DNA of 64,000 nucleotides from Brachypodius melanocephalos (Eukaryota > Chordata > Aves > Passeriformes > Pycnonotidae), in NCBI GenBank assembly GCA_013398615.1, contig VZSR01000520.1:21654418-21718417 (forward strand), read 5' to 3'. The notes below the pieces were generated by a model that made no database searches, was not told where the DNA came from, and saw only the letters and a list, made by a program, of their open reading frames with translations. Each line of letters begins with the position of its first letter. Within the stretch, counting starts at the first letter, position 1. The position numbers and the translations under genes are program-made. This document shows positions 37,739-50,395 of the stretch, in pieces.

Positions 37739-40149
37739 GATATTAGTCACAAATGAGCAAGTATTGTATGTGATACTCTAAATAAATTAAAATGTCAGTT
37801 CTGTTCACTGTTACACTAGTAGTTGGAACATATTTATAAAGTTAACTTCATATGAATTTATTCTTAGCGAGCAACTCCAAAGTGCCATTGTTTTGAGAAC
37901 TTTGATCCTGTCTCCAATAAGCTAAGTACTCCTTTGATGTCAGAAGACATAGTTTAGACACTCCTACTGCTGGATGCATATGTTTCATGAGAAGTCCATG
38001 TGTCAGACAAAATGCAAGTCAGCTTACTGGAATGTGTTGCAGTCCATTTTCAAGTCAGAGAAGCCAAGGAAGTTATCCCAACATGTATGCAAGGGCTAGC
38101 AGGAACACAGATCTCAGAAAAACTGTTCTGAAGATTAAGGAACATGCAAAACTCCTTATAATGTAAAAATAAAATAGTCTCAATCCAAACAGCAGCACTA
38201 AATCTTCTTGAAAAACTCCTACCACTGACATTCTCCAGTTTGGAATGGTGTTTATCCTTGGAAATTTATTATTCCAAGATAAGAAGAAAGGAGGATTTCT
38301 CAGTTTAACAGTATAATAAAGTGTATTCGATTGATTCAAAAGAGATATTTCTTTTAAATATTCTTGCCTTGTTCACAACCTCAAATTTATCAAATTTTGT
38401 AATAATTATGCCCCTGCAAAAAGATTACTGTATTTTTCAGAGAGTTTATGGGGGAGCAAACAGACATTTGCAATGTATTTTCTGTTGCAACTTTATTTTC
38501 TGTTAAAATATTGTTGCCCAAGAAAGCTAAGACATTTAATAAGTATTTTTATTTTATTATTTAGGTTATAGGATTTTAATCTCAATTTTAACTTTATTAG
38601 GTAACTGACAGGTCTATGAATTCAGAATATCCTTATTCTGTGTTTTGAAGGCATAAGATTGGCCATAGTATTAAGGGCTTTTTAAAACATAGTAATTAGT
38701 CCTTATTTTCTTACTGCAATGTTTTAGTTTTTCAATTAAAATTTAGTTCTATTTTTAGAGCTGCTAAGAGTAATTAAGAATTTCAACACACAACATCGCT
38801 CACTTTGCAAAGTCAAGAGGAAAGCATGATTCACTTGAAACAATGAAAATTCGAGACATAACTCTGCTAATTTGCAGGTGATGATTGTCTTTCTGGAACT
38901 CACCTTTTTGTCTCATTATTTGCTCTTGAAAGCTCACCCTGCTGCAGGCAGCCCAGGCCTGGGATTTAAGAGATGGCACCATAAATTGTCCCCTCTGGCT
39001 GTACAGAAAGTTGTTCTCTCATCACATCGAGACCTGTCCCAAGAGCCAGAGCTCCTGACTGCCACTCACTGACAGCACTCAGATCCTAGAGGAAACCAGG
39101 GAACATTTTTCTTCTCCGAAAACTTAAAATGGGAAAATGTGAAGTGACATCTTTTGGGGATTGTGGCAACGGTCAGAGGAGAAGATACTGATTGAACTAG
39201 ATGAAAACGAGGAAACAGCAGATTTCATTGGGTTTCTGAAGCACTGAATGGGTCTGCATGCTATTGACTACCATGTATAGAAACAATGGTGTCTGATGAT
39301 GGCACGTGTTTTCAAAAAAAATGAGTAGGATTTTCTTCCAAAGGGAGTAGCACTTTTTAACATAGGCCAAACTCATTTTTTTAAAAAATTAAACTGGGAC
39401 TAAAAACTGGGGGAAAAAAGGTAAAGATATGAATAACATTTTTTTATGAACAGTTTTTTTAAGATTTTTTGAAGGGTCTGGTGGATACTTGTACAAGACC
39501 TTTCAAAAGTTATATCTCTGTTTTACTCTCTGCAGACACTGCATATGTTCCCTCTTCATCTGCAATTTCTGTCAAGTGAGCAGCCAGAGCAGCACTAGTT
39601 TTTCTGTTATTTTAAAAATGTTCTGGAGAAACACATCTCTCTGTGCAAATATTTGATGTGTAATACAGTTTACTGAGATTCAAAAACTTTTTTTTTCCAG
39701 TTTTTTCCTTCAATTTTTCCGCCAAATCAAACCTGCAGATGCTAAGTGAAATCATAGAGATAGTTTGTGCACTTGGGGATGCTCTGATTTCAGTGTTTCT
39801 TAAATTTAAATTTCTTAAATTTTTAAATTTCAATCTTCCAGAGAGGATGAGTGTATGACATACGAAATAAACAAACAGAAATGCTGGATGTTTGATACAT
39901 TTGTTTAGGTAACTATTTGAAATATTGACAAATGATTGAAAAATGTTGACAAATGTTTCAAAATAAAATAAATTTGGGGTTTTTAAAAGTATAAGACTTC
40001 TTTGTTTGATGTTTTAGCTTTTATAATTTTAGACCTGCCTACAACATTACTAGAAAAACTTGATGTTTCCATGTTCAAGGAAAGGTGGTTGCTTCACCTC
40101 AGAATTCACTTTTAGTCCCCTTTCCTAATTATTGGAAATGCATCTTGTA
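37739..40149. other. AT-rich non-coding stretch
   Basis: No gene recognised. A GC-richer patch at about 38930-39080 is unassigned. Confidence 0.45.
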
Positions 40150-40207
40150 TTAAAAAAAAAAAAAAAAAAAAAAATAAAACAAAAAAAAAAACCAAACCAA
40201 AAAAAAA
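40150..40207. repeat. Poly-A with C spacers
   Basis: A run of more than 20 A is followed by aaaac, then further A runs with cc spacers (aaaccaaaccaaaaaaaaac type). It is the complement-strand version of the T/G tracts seen elsewhere. It could be the tail of an unrecognised retrocopy, but I saw no source sequence beside it. Confidence 0.85.
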
Positions 40208-40211
40208 CCTG

Positions 40212-43200
40212 ACCTTGGCTAAATGAAAAATAAATTTTAAAAACTTTAGCTCACTGAATATCTAAGTTAAAGAATCAATTTTATAGAAATTGTTCCATAG
40301 ACTTCAAAATTCTGGAATTTCACCTTTTCTGTTTTACTAATTTTGATAGGATAGAGGAAGACTGCTTAGCTTTTCAAGGTCTGCATTCTCTCAGCTTACT
40401 ATCCAGAAGCTACGTGGGATATGAAGCTGTGGCCTTCTATTAAGTGCATATTCTTATCATTAATAACAATAAATTATTAATTTCTTATCATTTTCTTTTT
40501 GTGTTCCCAGAACAAAGGATTATTCAGGAATAGTACTCATATGGTGATAGAATACAACAAAATACATAATAAGGGGCTCCAATAATCCTCTGCTGGACAG
40601 GAGGAAGACTATCAGCCTCCTCATCATCCCGTGATGTGAAATTCAGATGATGATGTGTCCTCTGCAATTTAAAAACCACAAAATCTCACACTCTCATACT
40701 CTCTCTCTTTCTCATATCTTTTGCTTACCACCTGAAATTTTAACAGTTTAACTTCCATTTGATGCTCTGCTGCAGCTGGAACACCCATTTCCACTAGAAT
40801 CTCCATGCTTCATGAGATACCACAGCAGGGAACACCTTCAGATATTTCTAAGTATATTGGCACCATAGTTTAAAGGTCATCATTTCCTCTATGGCAGTCT
40901 TCAGGCATTTGCTTTTGTTGTCAGGCATCATTATTGTTGTCAGGCAGCACAGTAACTTTGCTATTATGTACAGAAGGAGTTTGATCTATGTACTAACTTG
41001 TGAATAAATGAAGAATATATAGATTAAATGCTAAAATCTAAGAAAAAAAGATTAGCTTATTTTTTGAAAGGTATTATTATTTTTAGGATTGTTTAGTGCT
41101 GTGCTGTGTTTACCATAACACTAGTGACTTGGTTTGAAAGTACTAATTTCTTTTTCTTTAAAGCAACCACCAAAGAGTAAATAAATTGTTGCTTAACTTT
41201 TTAACAAATGTGAAGAAAACCCAACAAAAATTCATGGAAGTAGGAAACCTAGTAATTTGGTTTAAGAGTAGTTTTTGGATAACAGTACAAATTAATTTGT
41301 GTAATAAAATTTTGTATTTTAAAGTGAAATGCCTAATATTCTGCATATTTACATTAAGACATTGAATTCTCAGAATGTGAGTCAGGATATTTTGATTAAT
41401 CCCATATTGTAGCAAGAAGAAAGGAAGTGCCAAATTCAACCTCAATATTTTCAGAAGACAGAATTCTCAAAACAAACAACAAAAATTCTCAAAGTATTAT
41501 AGCATTCTCAAAATTCTCAGCATGTCTGAGCTCTCAATAAACATTGTGTTTTCTTGTCAGTGATTCAGAATATCCACAGCTACTTTCCAGTGACAAGGAA
41601 AATGTCATGCCAACTGGGACCAAGCTTTATTTTAAAGTCGAAGGCATGAAATAAGCACTAAGAAGACAATTGTACACCTGTTTTCAAAAGTAAAAAGGCA
41701 TCTCGGATCTACTTTGCTTTTGAGAATTTGGCTGAGGAACATATTTCAGAAGCCCAATAGCTCATAACATTATTCCAAATGTTCTACTCTGTATGCCTAA
41801 TTAGGCTGCTGCACATTTGCATAAGCATGATGCTTCATGATTAATGTATAAGACACAGCATGGAGCCCTGAATAAATTCATCCACAGATCCCTCTCTCCA
41901 TTTCCACTGCAAATAACGAGTGTGCCTGAACTGAAGTCTATCATACCTGTAGATAGGGCTACGTATCATATAGAAAACTGCATAAACCTCAGTAGGAAGT
42001 CATACTGATCTCTAAACTTTTTTAGCTAGAAATGTTAGTAACAATAAAATGTTAGCTCTTATAAAGCTACTGGCATTTATACTTTCTGTGATTTTTAAGG
42101 GTTTGTTGGTGGATTTTTCTCATGGTAAAATTAAGTATAAATTCTATAGCTTTATTCTCAAAATCAAACTCGCTTATATTTTAAAAAAGACTTTGTTAAA
42201 TTAATAACCTAATAATTACTTTTGCACTATTACTCTTGGGATAATGTTAACCTAAAGCAAACAAGAACTTGCTCTTCAAAAAAGAGCAACATTTTAATAA
42301 TTCAATAATGCATCCACTCACAGTTAAAATAAATAGAAAAACTTCAGAAAATGTTAACAAAGGCCTGATGAATAAAAGCCAGAGGATGCCACAGTAAGGG
42401 TGCCCGGAAAATGCAAGTCTACCTTTGATGGTTAAGCAGTAGAAGTATCTGGAGAGACTACAAGCTGATACATGTTCTTTTTACTGCAATTCTTTGCACT
42501 AACATGAAGACTGATCTTAAGGGATCTTCCACTCAAGCTTCATTTGTTTAAAAAGAAAATAATAAAAAAATCCACTATTAGTATTCAAAGACTTTCTCCT
42601 TATGCCCCGAATAGCACACACTGACTATGATTTATTTTCATATGTCAACATGACCATTGTCTTTGTCTTGACCTAGCAGAGCAAGCTATAAAGTGCAATG
42701 TTATTGGCAGCATCTCAAAGCCGGGCATAGTCAATTACATTTTGTGTAACAAGGAAAAGATAGAAACCGAATTATTTGATGTGCCAAGGAGTGAAAACTC
42801 TATGAACTACCTCCATTTTCTTTTGAAATGAAATTTTAATTTTTTTAATAGAAAAAATATTCAAAGATTTGAGGTTTGGGGGTTTTTTATTTTTTTTTGG
42901 TTTTGTGTAGCAGCTGACACCTAAATACTAATATCTCACTAGTGAGCAGTCATTGGTGCCAATGATCAGTGGGATTCAAAATAGTTTTGAATATTATTTA
43001 CAAGCATTTTTATGTCCACTTCCAGTATTCTACTTAAAGAGAACTAATGTTAAAATCCACTAAACATTATGTTTACTGTATTCTGAATTTAATACAAATA
43101 CATGGCACTGTATGTATGTTTAATCTTTTCCACAAAAACAAGTTTATACTTTGAACTGCATGCAGTGTGCCATGAGCAAAGAACCTACACCTCGTTCAGG

Positions 43201-44536
43201 TGAGTGCTGGTCAAAACAATCTATTTTTGGAAGGGATGTATGTGAAAAGTGCAAAACAAGCAGAAGCCAAGATGTAAAGCCCTAGAGGAAACTATTCCCC
43301 CACCCTAAGTAATAAAGTCAACAGAAAACAATTATATTCTATGGTTCTTAAGCAACCTAAAGAATCACCTTTGTTGTGTGAACTCCCTGATCTCCATATA
43401 TCCATATGTAATAAAAAAAAAACTTAACATGGCAGAAACATATTGCCAAAAGCTGGTGTATTTGTATTTGAAAGTGAGGGAATTTTCCTTTTTGCCAACT
43501 TTCTTTTTTCCCTTTGAAATTTGTATCTTTCTATCTGTTGAGTGCACTCATTAAAATAATTAAAGTAAAGAAGTCTGCAGAAATTAAGTTTTCCTTCCAA
43601 GACTGCTAGGATTGCTTTAGGGTTTAAAGATATTCAAATTGGGTCTGTAGCAGCTCCTATGAGATTGTTCCTGAACTCTTGTCTCCCTTTATTCAAGTTT
43701 TATGGGGTTAAATCCACTTCACCAATGTATGTTGTCTTAAGAGGAATTTGTTTTATAGCAAACATTATCTGATGGTTCTATAGATAGCATATGGAAAGAA
43801 GCTTATTTTTAAAATATTCTTATAAAATAAGATGTAAAACCATGGGACAAAGGGTTACATTATAACATATTTTTTATTACAATAAAATAGATTTTGAGAA
43901 CATTGACATTGACAGTTATAAACATATGGTGTATTCAGAGGAAACGTTATTTATATTATATATATTATTAAAATATTAAATTCAATATTATATAATATAA
44001 AAATATTTCTATACATTTTACCCACTATAAATATATTTAGTACCTAGTTGAGGCATTGTTATGGAAAACATAAACATTTGATAAATGTTCTATGTTGTAT
44101 TTGTATACAATCAAGGTAGTTTCAGCAGCAAAAGCCCTCAGCATTTTCATAGTATTACATGCAAAAAAAACCCATCAAAAGAACCAAACAACAAAACCAA
44201 CAAATTTTAAAGAAATCTTCCTCGAAATATTCAATAGAAGTTGAATTGTGAGTTGCTTATCTGTGCACTTTTTCTCCTTATTTCACTAGTATTCTTTCCA
44301 AAAATTCTTGGAATAACTGGCACCTATCCAGAGTTGTAGACACATGTAACCCTATAGATAGGAAAAAGGAGCAAAGAAACTGAGGGTCCTTGTATTAGAT
44401 ATGTGTTCTAACATGATTTTATAATTATTCTCAAAAAAAAAAAATTGTACCCTAGATGTCAGGATAGTAGAACATTGAATTATGACTTTGACACCTTGGG
44501 TACCTTGTAGGATATTACATCACAAGACTCTGATGC
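40212..44536. other. Unique AT-rich non-coding stretch
   Basis: No gene recognised. A homeodomain/octamer-like motif cluster lies at 41790-41900 (see the separate entry). A very AT-rich patch is at 43940-44030, a T/G tract near 42880-42905, and an A/C tract near 44160-44205. Confidence 0.5.
41796..41860. promoter_or_regulatory. Candidate regulatory motif cluster
   Basis: The palindrome cctaattagg (41796-41805, TAATTA homeodomain core) lies 10 bp from a perfect octamer atttgcat (41815-41822, POU-type). Further TTAAT and GCATGATGC-like motifs follow. In an AT-rich genome each motif is individually common. The density is suggestive only, and conservation is unknown. Confidence 0.25.
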
Positions 44537-44576
44537 TTACCTCTGGTTAAAAAACAGAGGTTTTTTACCTCTGGTT
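44537..44576. repeat. Alternating direct/inverted repeat of a 7-mer
   Basis: ttacctctggtt occurs twice (44537-44548 and 44565-44576), and between the copies lies the inverted cagaggt (44555-44561). The middle copy can pair with either outer copy, and the A6 and T6 runs around it extend the possible stems. The result is two mutually exclusive hairpins. Confidence 0.92.
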
Positions 44577-47439
44577 CTGTCACTTCTCTTGCTTCCTCAA
44601 TTGGAATTTTTCTGCTACTTCTTGGCCAGCTGTGTAGCCAAAGTCTAGAGGTCACTTATGTGGACTAGTTTCATCATTTAGTAGGACATTGGAAGTATCA
44701 TGCCTACATCAGTCACTCTGCTATAAGCAATGTCTGTAACATGAAATAGGCAAATAAAATATTCTTCTGTGGACAAAGGAAGGGAGGACTGCTCAAAGGT
44801 CTGAATCTTGGGAATTAAGTTCTAGGATTACTGAGTTTCAGCCAAATGCTCACAGTTCACAGCCAAGATGGATAAGCAATACCTTCCTTAATCTCATTTC
44901 TTCTCTAAAGAGGTGAGATGCCATTGGAATACCATCCAGTACTGTTTAGTTAAATATCTGTAAGGGAATCACTTTGACTAACTCTTTCCTAAAAGAAAAA
45001 CAAACTGAAAAACCTCAGTGACAGAAATATCTATTTTTTTTTCTAATCAATTAAATTCAGGTGCTGACATCTACTCAGAGATCTTTTCTTTGTGTTTCCC
45101 ACACATCTCCCACATGAGCTACTTGATTTGTGAGTATGAGTCCATTTCTCACAGTGGTTAAAGGAAACAAAGTCAAGTGAAGTCAAAGAGTTGATTTTGT
45201 CTACAACATATAAGGTTCTGTACAGAACTATTTTTTGGCACTAGATGTGGTCCTTGGCTTAAAATTATGCTTTGACAATACCACAGAGTCATGGTTGATC
45301 TAGTTCTCCACCACTGAAACTCAGATGTCCTCACTCAAATTCAAGAATGTGTTCTTTTCAGGTATCTTCTTCTTGGATAGATGGTACTCTGGGTTAGCAT
45401 GGCTGTAATCCACTGGACATGGCCATGAGCTGTCAAATGGCTGCAATCCACATATTTTAGTGGCAAAATATTATCATAAACAAAAAGTTTTAGGTTACTT
45501 ACTATTTAGGATATTTTTTACTTTTCCGTTTTTGATTCTCTCTAAAACATAAACCTAAGGAAAATGAACCTATTTTGTTTAATCCACAAATTAATCAGCT
45601 CTGTTCTCTATGTTTCTATTAGATGTACTATCACTTCACTCATGCACACACACACATTTTTTTCTGAGATAGAAATTGGTGATCTGCATTGTCTTATGCA
45701 TATGTTTGATACTCCAGACCAACAGGTTTTCTTTAAAAGGAGAAATATTCTGGTGGTCTTTTGGCCTTCTGTCTTCCTTTCAGAACAGTCTGTAAGCCAG
45801 TGAGAAACAAAATGCTCTCCTAGAATATGAAGGAAACAGAAATATCAGTAAAAACCATATTAAACAAGAAAGGTTTTTTTAGATAATTTTCTGAAATTGA
45901 AGTTCCTATGAACTCTTGGTGATCCTATTCTTTCTTTCAGCTTGATGCAGAACCACCCCCTCCTCCACCATGAAACCTCACAAAGCTGAGGTGGGGGAAA
46001 AGATTGTACTAACTGCTTTAAATGCAGGTGCACTGGCTGTCTGCAGTTCTTTGCTATTATATCTTCTGAACCTAGCATTGGAAGAAAGCAATATAAGGCT
46101 TGCTTCTCCCTTTCCCACAATTCCTTTGCTTTTCAAGATGTTTCCAAAAGACATACACATTTGTTATATCTAAGTGTCACTATAAAACAATATGTAGCTC
46201 ACTTTTCTTTCTGAGAGAGATTCTGGTTACATGTGTATAAATCAGACCAAACAAATATTTTTCTCTAATGTCGTTATAGATTGAACATTCAGCATCAATA
46301 TTTTCAGCACAGAGCAAGTCATCATGTTTATTTAGTGATGTCTGAATTCTTTCCTACATGACTTGCTGATTGATAGGCTCAGAGAAAGCTTTCTTTTGAC
46401 TACATATGTGATTTATCCCTGAAGCAGATGAAATTTCTTTTCCATTTGAATGTACCTGTTGTCAGCAGTCAGGATTTCACAAGAGAAGAGACATCTTAAA
46501 TGAGAGCACAGAGAGGTCTGAAAGTACAATTCTAATACCTGAAAAATCTCCCAATATGACTTCAAAATGAGAAGAAATGTGATTCCAGACTTCGTTGCTA
46601 AGGCAGGCTGCCATGCGTGGAACAAACTGTATTGCTTTGCCAAAACTGCTTTTATGCCTTCATGCAGTCATCTATAACAACACACCTAATTATTAATTAA
46701 TGAGCCACACAATACCACAACACCTAAAGTCAGGGGAAGGGGTGCAGCCTTCTCACCTAATAATGATGGAGGTTTACATGTACAGCCATAGCTCCTGGTT
46801 TTCAGAACAACAAGGGCTGTGAAGAAACCTGATGCTGAGGTTTTTGGGGAGAAAATTCTCAAGCAAACGGTTCAGTTATGAAGAAAGGAAATGTCTCAAC
46901 ATCCTTCCCATAAGGTTCAGTCTTTTTAAAGGACCACACAGGAATGAGAATAACAGTAAATAAAACTTCTCATTTGTATCACTTCATACCCGAACATTCA
47001 GATTAGTCTATGAGCAGCATAGATGCTTTCAACTGAAAAATATTTGAGAGAAAAATTACTTTAAAAACATTTGGTGCAAATATGATCATCCTCTGCTTTA
47101 TACTATTAAAATATTAGAGGTCTAAGAAAACTCTGCTTTTTCTATTGATAATATATCTGACAGTTTCCAGTGATAAAAGATGGAGATAGTCCATTTACTT
47201 TTCTTTTTACAGGTAAAATTGGAGAATTTTTTTAAGATGGTAGCAAACAGTTTTAAAATCTGAGACCTTGGTCACATCTTACCTTTTTAAGATGTCTTGG
47301 CACTAGAATGGGTTCTTCTTTGCTGCACTCTACTTAAACTTAATCACCTTTTCACGGAAAAGGAATGCAAAAACAGGTTAACAACAGCTTACAACAGAAA
47401 TTATTTATGGGTGAAGATAAAACTTTTAAAGAAACCTCC
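44577..47439. other. AT-rich non-coding stretch
   Basis: No gene or transposon recognised. Overlapping 60-86-codon frames around 45860-46173 on both strands have no family resemblance. Confidence 0.5.
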
Positions 47440-47900
47440 TGTCTGACCATCCAGGGGCCTTCTGGTGCAGTCACTCTCCCACTTGAGCTGGGACTGAGGC
47501 TTCTTCACAGCTACACCCCCTCACTCACAGTCACACCAGGTTTCCTCACCTGCTCGACCTCAGGTTTCCCATTGCAGTCTCAGACATCCAGATCCTTCAA
47601 ATAATTTGATCGTGGTTCAATAACCAGATAACAAAACTAAACTTGAGCTGGTACATCCAAGGAGGGACCCAGAACAAAGGTACCCCTGGGCGTTTATACC
47701 ATCACAGTCTGAGTGGGAGAGTCTGGGGGGCAAGGGCTCCTGCCACGTCTGGTCCCCTGGCTGGGCCACAGGTCCCTGTGCTCTTTGCTGTGCAAAGGCT
47801 TGGCAGAGCACAGCCTCTTGCCTCAGGCTCTTGTCACACACAGATCAACCTGCAGCTCACACTGCAGCTTTTAAACCAAGCAACCTGCACTGGATGTATT
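47440..47900 (-). mobile_element. Probable LTR fragment
   Basis: A GC-rich block stands out from AT-rich flanks. On the minus strand it has a TATA box tataaa near 47694-47699, about 70 bases of R-like sequence, a degenerate polyadenylation-like ttattgaacc near 47614-47623, and about 160 bases of U5-like sequence. That order fits an LTR, and the wording resembles LTRs repeated in bird genomes (ERVL-type is my guess). I could not find paired TG/CA ends or a target duplication, and there is no adjacent viral coding sequence. Boundaries are approximate. Confidence 0.55.
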
Positions 47901-48064
47901 AGTCAAAGAAATTAGATTAAATTTTAAACCTCTACTGGATCCAAAAAATGGTGTTTCAGCAACACCAGTAGAAATCAAGCATTAGTTTAATTTCTTTATT
48001 GTGAAAGTAGCTGAACCTTTATAAGTAGGGATATTTGGTACAATGGATGTTGCCTTGTAACATC

Positions 48065-48475
48065 TGGATGGGCACATACACTTATGTTCACAACATGAGG
48101 CATGAACATAAATTAGAGATCTATGTACAGTTCCAGGGCTATGATCCTGTTAGGATCATAGGGGCCATGGATCCCTTGACCGGTTGCAAAGGAGAGATAC
48201 AAGTTCTTTAGGATGGACAGGCTGGGAAGACAAGGTGGTCCAGCTTTTTATATGGGGCAGAATATTTGGAGCTCTGCCTGGGGACGGTGATGAGCCAGCT
48301 AAGAATTGATGGGTAAATATCAGAGAGTAGTGAGTGATCAGAAGGATCAAGTGGATATATACACCCTATAAATCGGGGATAGAAGGGGTCTCACATTTGC
48401 AGGTCCTTGTCCTCACAGGGGTCTTCAATCAACCTATTATTTGCTAAAAGGAAAGCACAGGGTATGAGAGACTGA
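48065..48475 (+). mobile_element. CR1 LINE ORF2, endonuclease-domain part
   Basis: The DNA follows the CR1 apurinic-like endonuclease region. The order is a cttatgttcacaacatgagg stretch (N-A-x-S-M region), then gctatgatcctgttaggatc (GYD...GI, part of the active-site region that normally continues into ET-WWD), then aggatggacaggctgggaag and agctctgcctggggacggtg. The frame is broken by stops. At about 48475 the CR1 pattern ends in a cagggtatgagaga stretch and is replaced by some 400 bp of unassigned sequence before CR1 resumes near 48875. Confidence 0.85.
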
Positions 48476-48870
48476 ACTGTAAAGGTTAATGACTCAAAAC
48501 ATTCCCCACTTGTGGAGGTGCCAGGGTGTTTTCTTGAAGCCAGATTTGGTTGGTGTTTTGTGGCCACTCTGTGGTTTCTCCCACCTCGACAAAGTGAGAC
48601 CAAGGCACAACTCTTCACAGGTAGACAGCTGGTGAGATTTTCACACTCTTATGCTTTCTCTCTCTGTTTTCCCTTATACATGTCCCTGAGTGATATTTTT
48701 GCCATTTCATAATGCAATCCTCTTATGTTATTATATAAATATAGACAATAATTATAAAAAATGGCTGCATACATTTCTTTGCAACCAAATTGCTTTAAAA
48801 TAAACCCTATATATTTATGAACTGATTATTCAGTGACATTTCACTGTAATCTTCCTCTAGGGACCTATTA
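48476..48870. other. Unassigned ~400-bp block between two CR1 parts
   Basis: It contains tggaggtgccagggtgtttt, a GC-richer start and an AT-rich end, and matches nothing I recognise. Both flanks appear to include the same CR1 stretch (the cacaggg-tatgag and cacagga-cataag versions). This suggests either two partly overlapping CR1 copies or a duplication at the junction rather than a clean insertion. Confidence 0.45.
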
Positions 48871-48874
48871 AGAA

Positions 48875-50395
48875 GGAGCTGAACTACCCTCGTCTGTGTC
48901 ACACAGGACATAAGTAAACCAGGAGGCTCCTGGAGTGCCTCAGTGATGACTTTCTCACCCAGATGACAGAAAAATCAACGAGAAGTGGTGCTCAGCTGGG
49001 CCTCAGCAACAATGAAGAGCTCATTTGGGATGGGAAGGTCAAAGGTAACGTTGGTAGCAATAAGCATGAGGCAGTGGAGTTCAGGATCACGAGGGGAGAG
49101 TGGAAGGCAAAAGCAAACTTACAACCTTAGATTTTAGGAGAGCAGATTTTGGTCTTTTCAATGATCTATTTGGTAGAATGGTGTGGAATAGAGTCCTGGA
49201 AAAAAGGTAGGGCACAAGAAAATTGGTTAACATTCAAAGATCACCTCCTTCAATCTGAAAAGAGTTCCATTCCAATTAAGAGGAAGTCAGACATGCCTGG
49301 AGAGTAATTGTGGGTTGATACTAGGAAAGCCAAATCCCAACTAGAATTTAATCTGATGAGAGATGTCAAAGAAAACAAGGGTTTCTACATGTTCTTAGGT
49401 AACAGTAAGAAGGAAAAAGGTATGCCTGGTGATAAATGAGTCAGGAGATTCATTTACACAGGATATGGAAAAAGCTGAAGCAGAGTGCCTTCTTTGCCTC
49501 AATCTTTACTAACAAGACCATCCTTCTGGAATTTCAGATCACAGAATCCTGAGGGAAAGGCAGAAGCAAGAATGATATAACATTGGTGAAAATCATTGGT
49601 GGACAACCTCCTCTTAGGTCATGGAATACTTAAGCAACCTGGACATTCCATAAGCCCTAATGGAATATGCCTACCAGTGCTAAAGTCACTGGCAGTTGTC
49701 ATTGTAAGGTCCTTCTTGAAAGTATTTGAATGAAATAATGATAACTGGGAGAAGTGCCCTTTTCCTGAAGGAAAAGAAATGGCACTCCTAATTTTGAGGT
49801 CAAGGGGAACAAGTTTCACCTGGATCCCTAGGAAGGTGATGGAGCAGCTAATCCTGAAAAACATATCCAGCCATATGAATGACAAGATCAGTAGGAGTTT
49901 TCATCATGGGTTCACCAAGGAAATGTCATGCTTGACCAGTTTGATAACCTTCTACAGCTGAACTACTGGCTTGGTAAGTGAGGAGAGAGTAAACTTCAAC
50001 AAGATTTTGAAGATTGTGTCTTCTAAGATCCTCATGAAGGAGCTAATGATGTTTAGTCTGAATGGGCAGACAGTGAGCTGGATTGAAAACTGGCTGAATG
50101 GCCAGGCTCAGAGAGTAATGATGAGTGTCTTGAAGTCTTATTGGAGGCAATAACTTGCATTTTATCTCAGGGGTCAATTCTGAGTCAAATTCTGGTTAGT
50201 ATGTTCATTAACAGTCTGAATAATGGTGCAGCATGCACCCTCAGCAAGTTTGCCAATGACAAAACTAGGAGGAGTGGCTGAGACTTCAGAGGGTCATGCT
50301 GCCATCCAGAAGGATTTCCACAGGCTGGAAAAATGGGCTGCGAGGAGCCTTTGAAATTCAACAGGGGGCAAGTGCAAAGTCCTGCACAAAAATTT
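48875..50395 (+). mobile_element. CR1 LINE ORF2, linker and reverse-transcriptase part
   Basis: CR1 resumes with ccaggaggctcctggagtgc and runs through the region between endonuclease and reverse transcriptase into the RT domain. Readable pieces are KVMEQLILKNISSHMNDKIS and HHGFTKEMSCLTSLITFYS (stop at 49959), WIENWLNGQAQRVMMSV, and the catalytic box at 50249-50260. That box reads F-A-N-D where active copies have F-A-D-D, so one catalytic aspartate has become asparagine. The box is in a different frame from the preceding pieces, showing at least one frameshift besides several stops. Similarity ends near 50395 in a CKVLH stretch, before the C-terminus and 3' UTR. The copy is clearly dead. Confidence 0.92.

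Noticed and set aside
40150..40207. Poly-A tail of a processed pseudogene
   Set aside because: No coding or UTR-like sequence of a known gene, and no target duplication, is visible beside the A run on either side.
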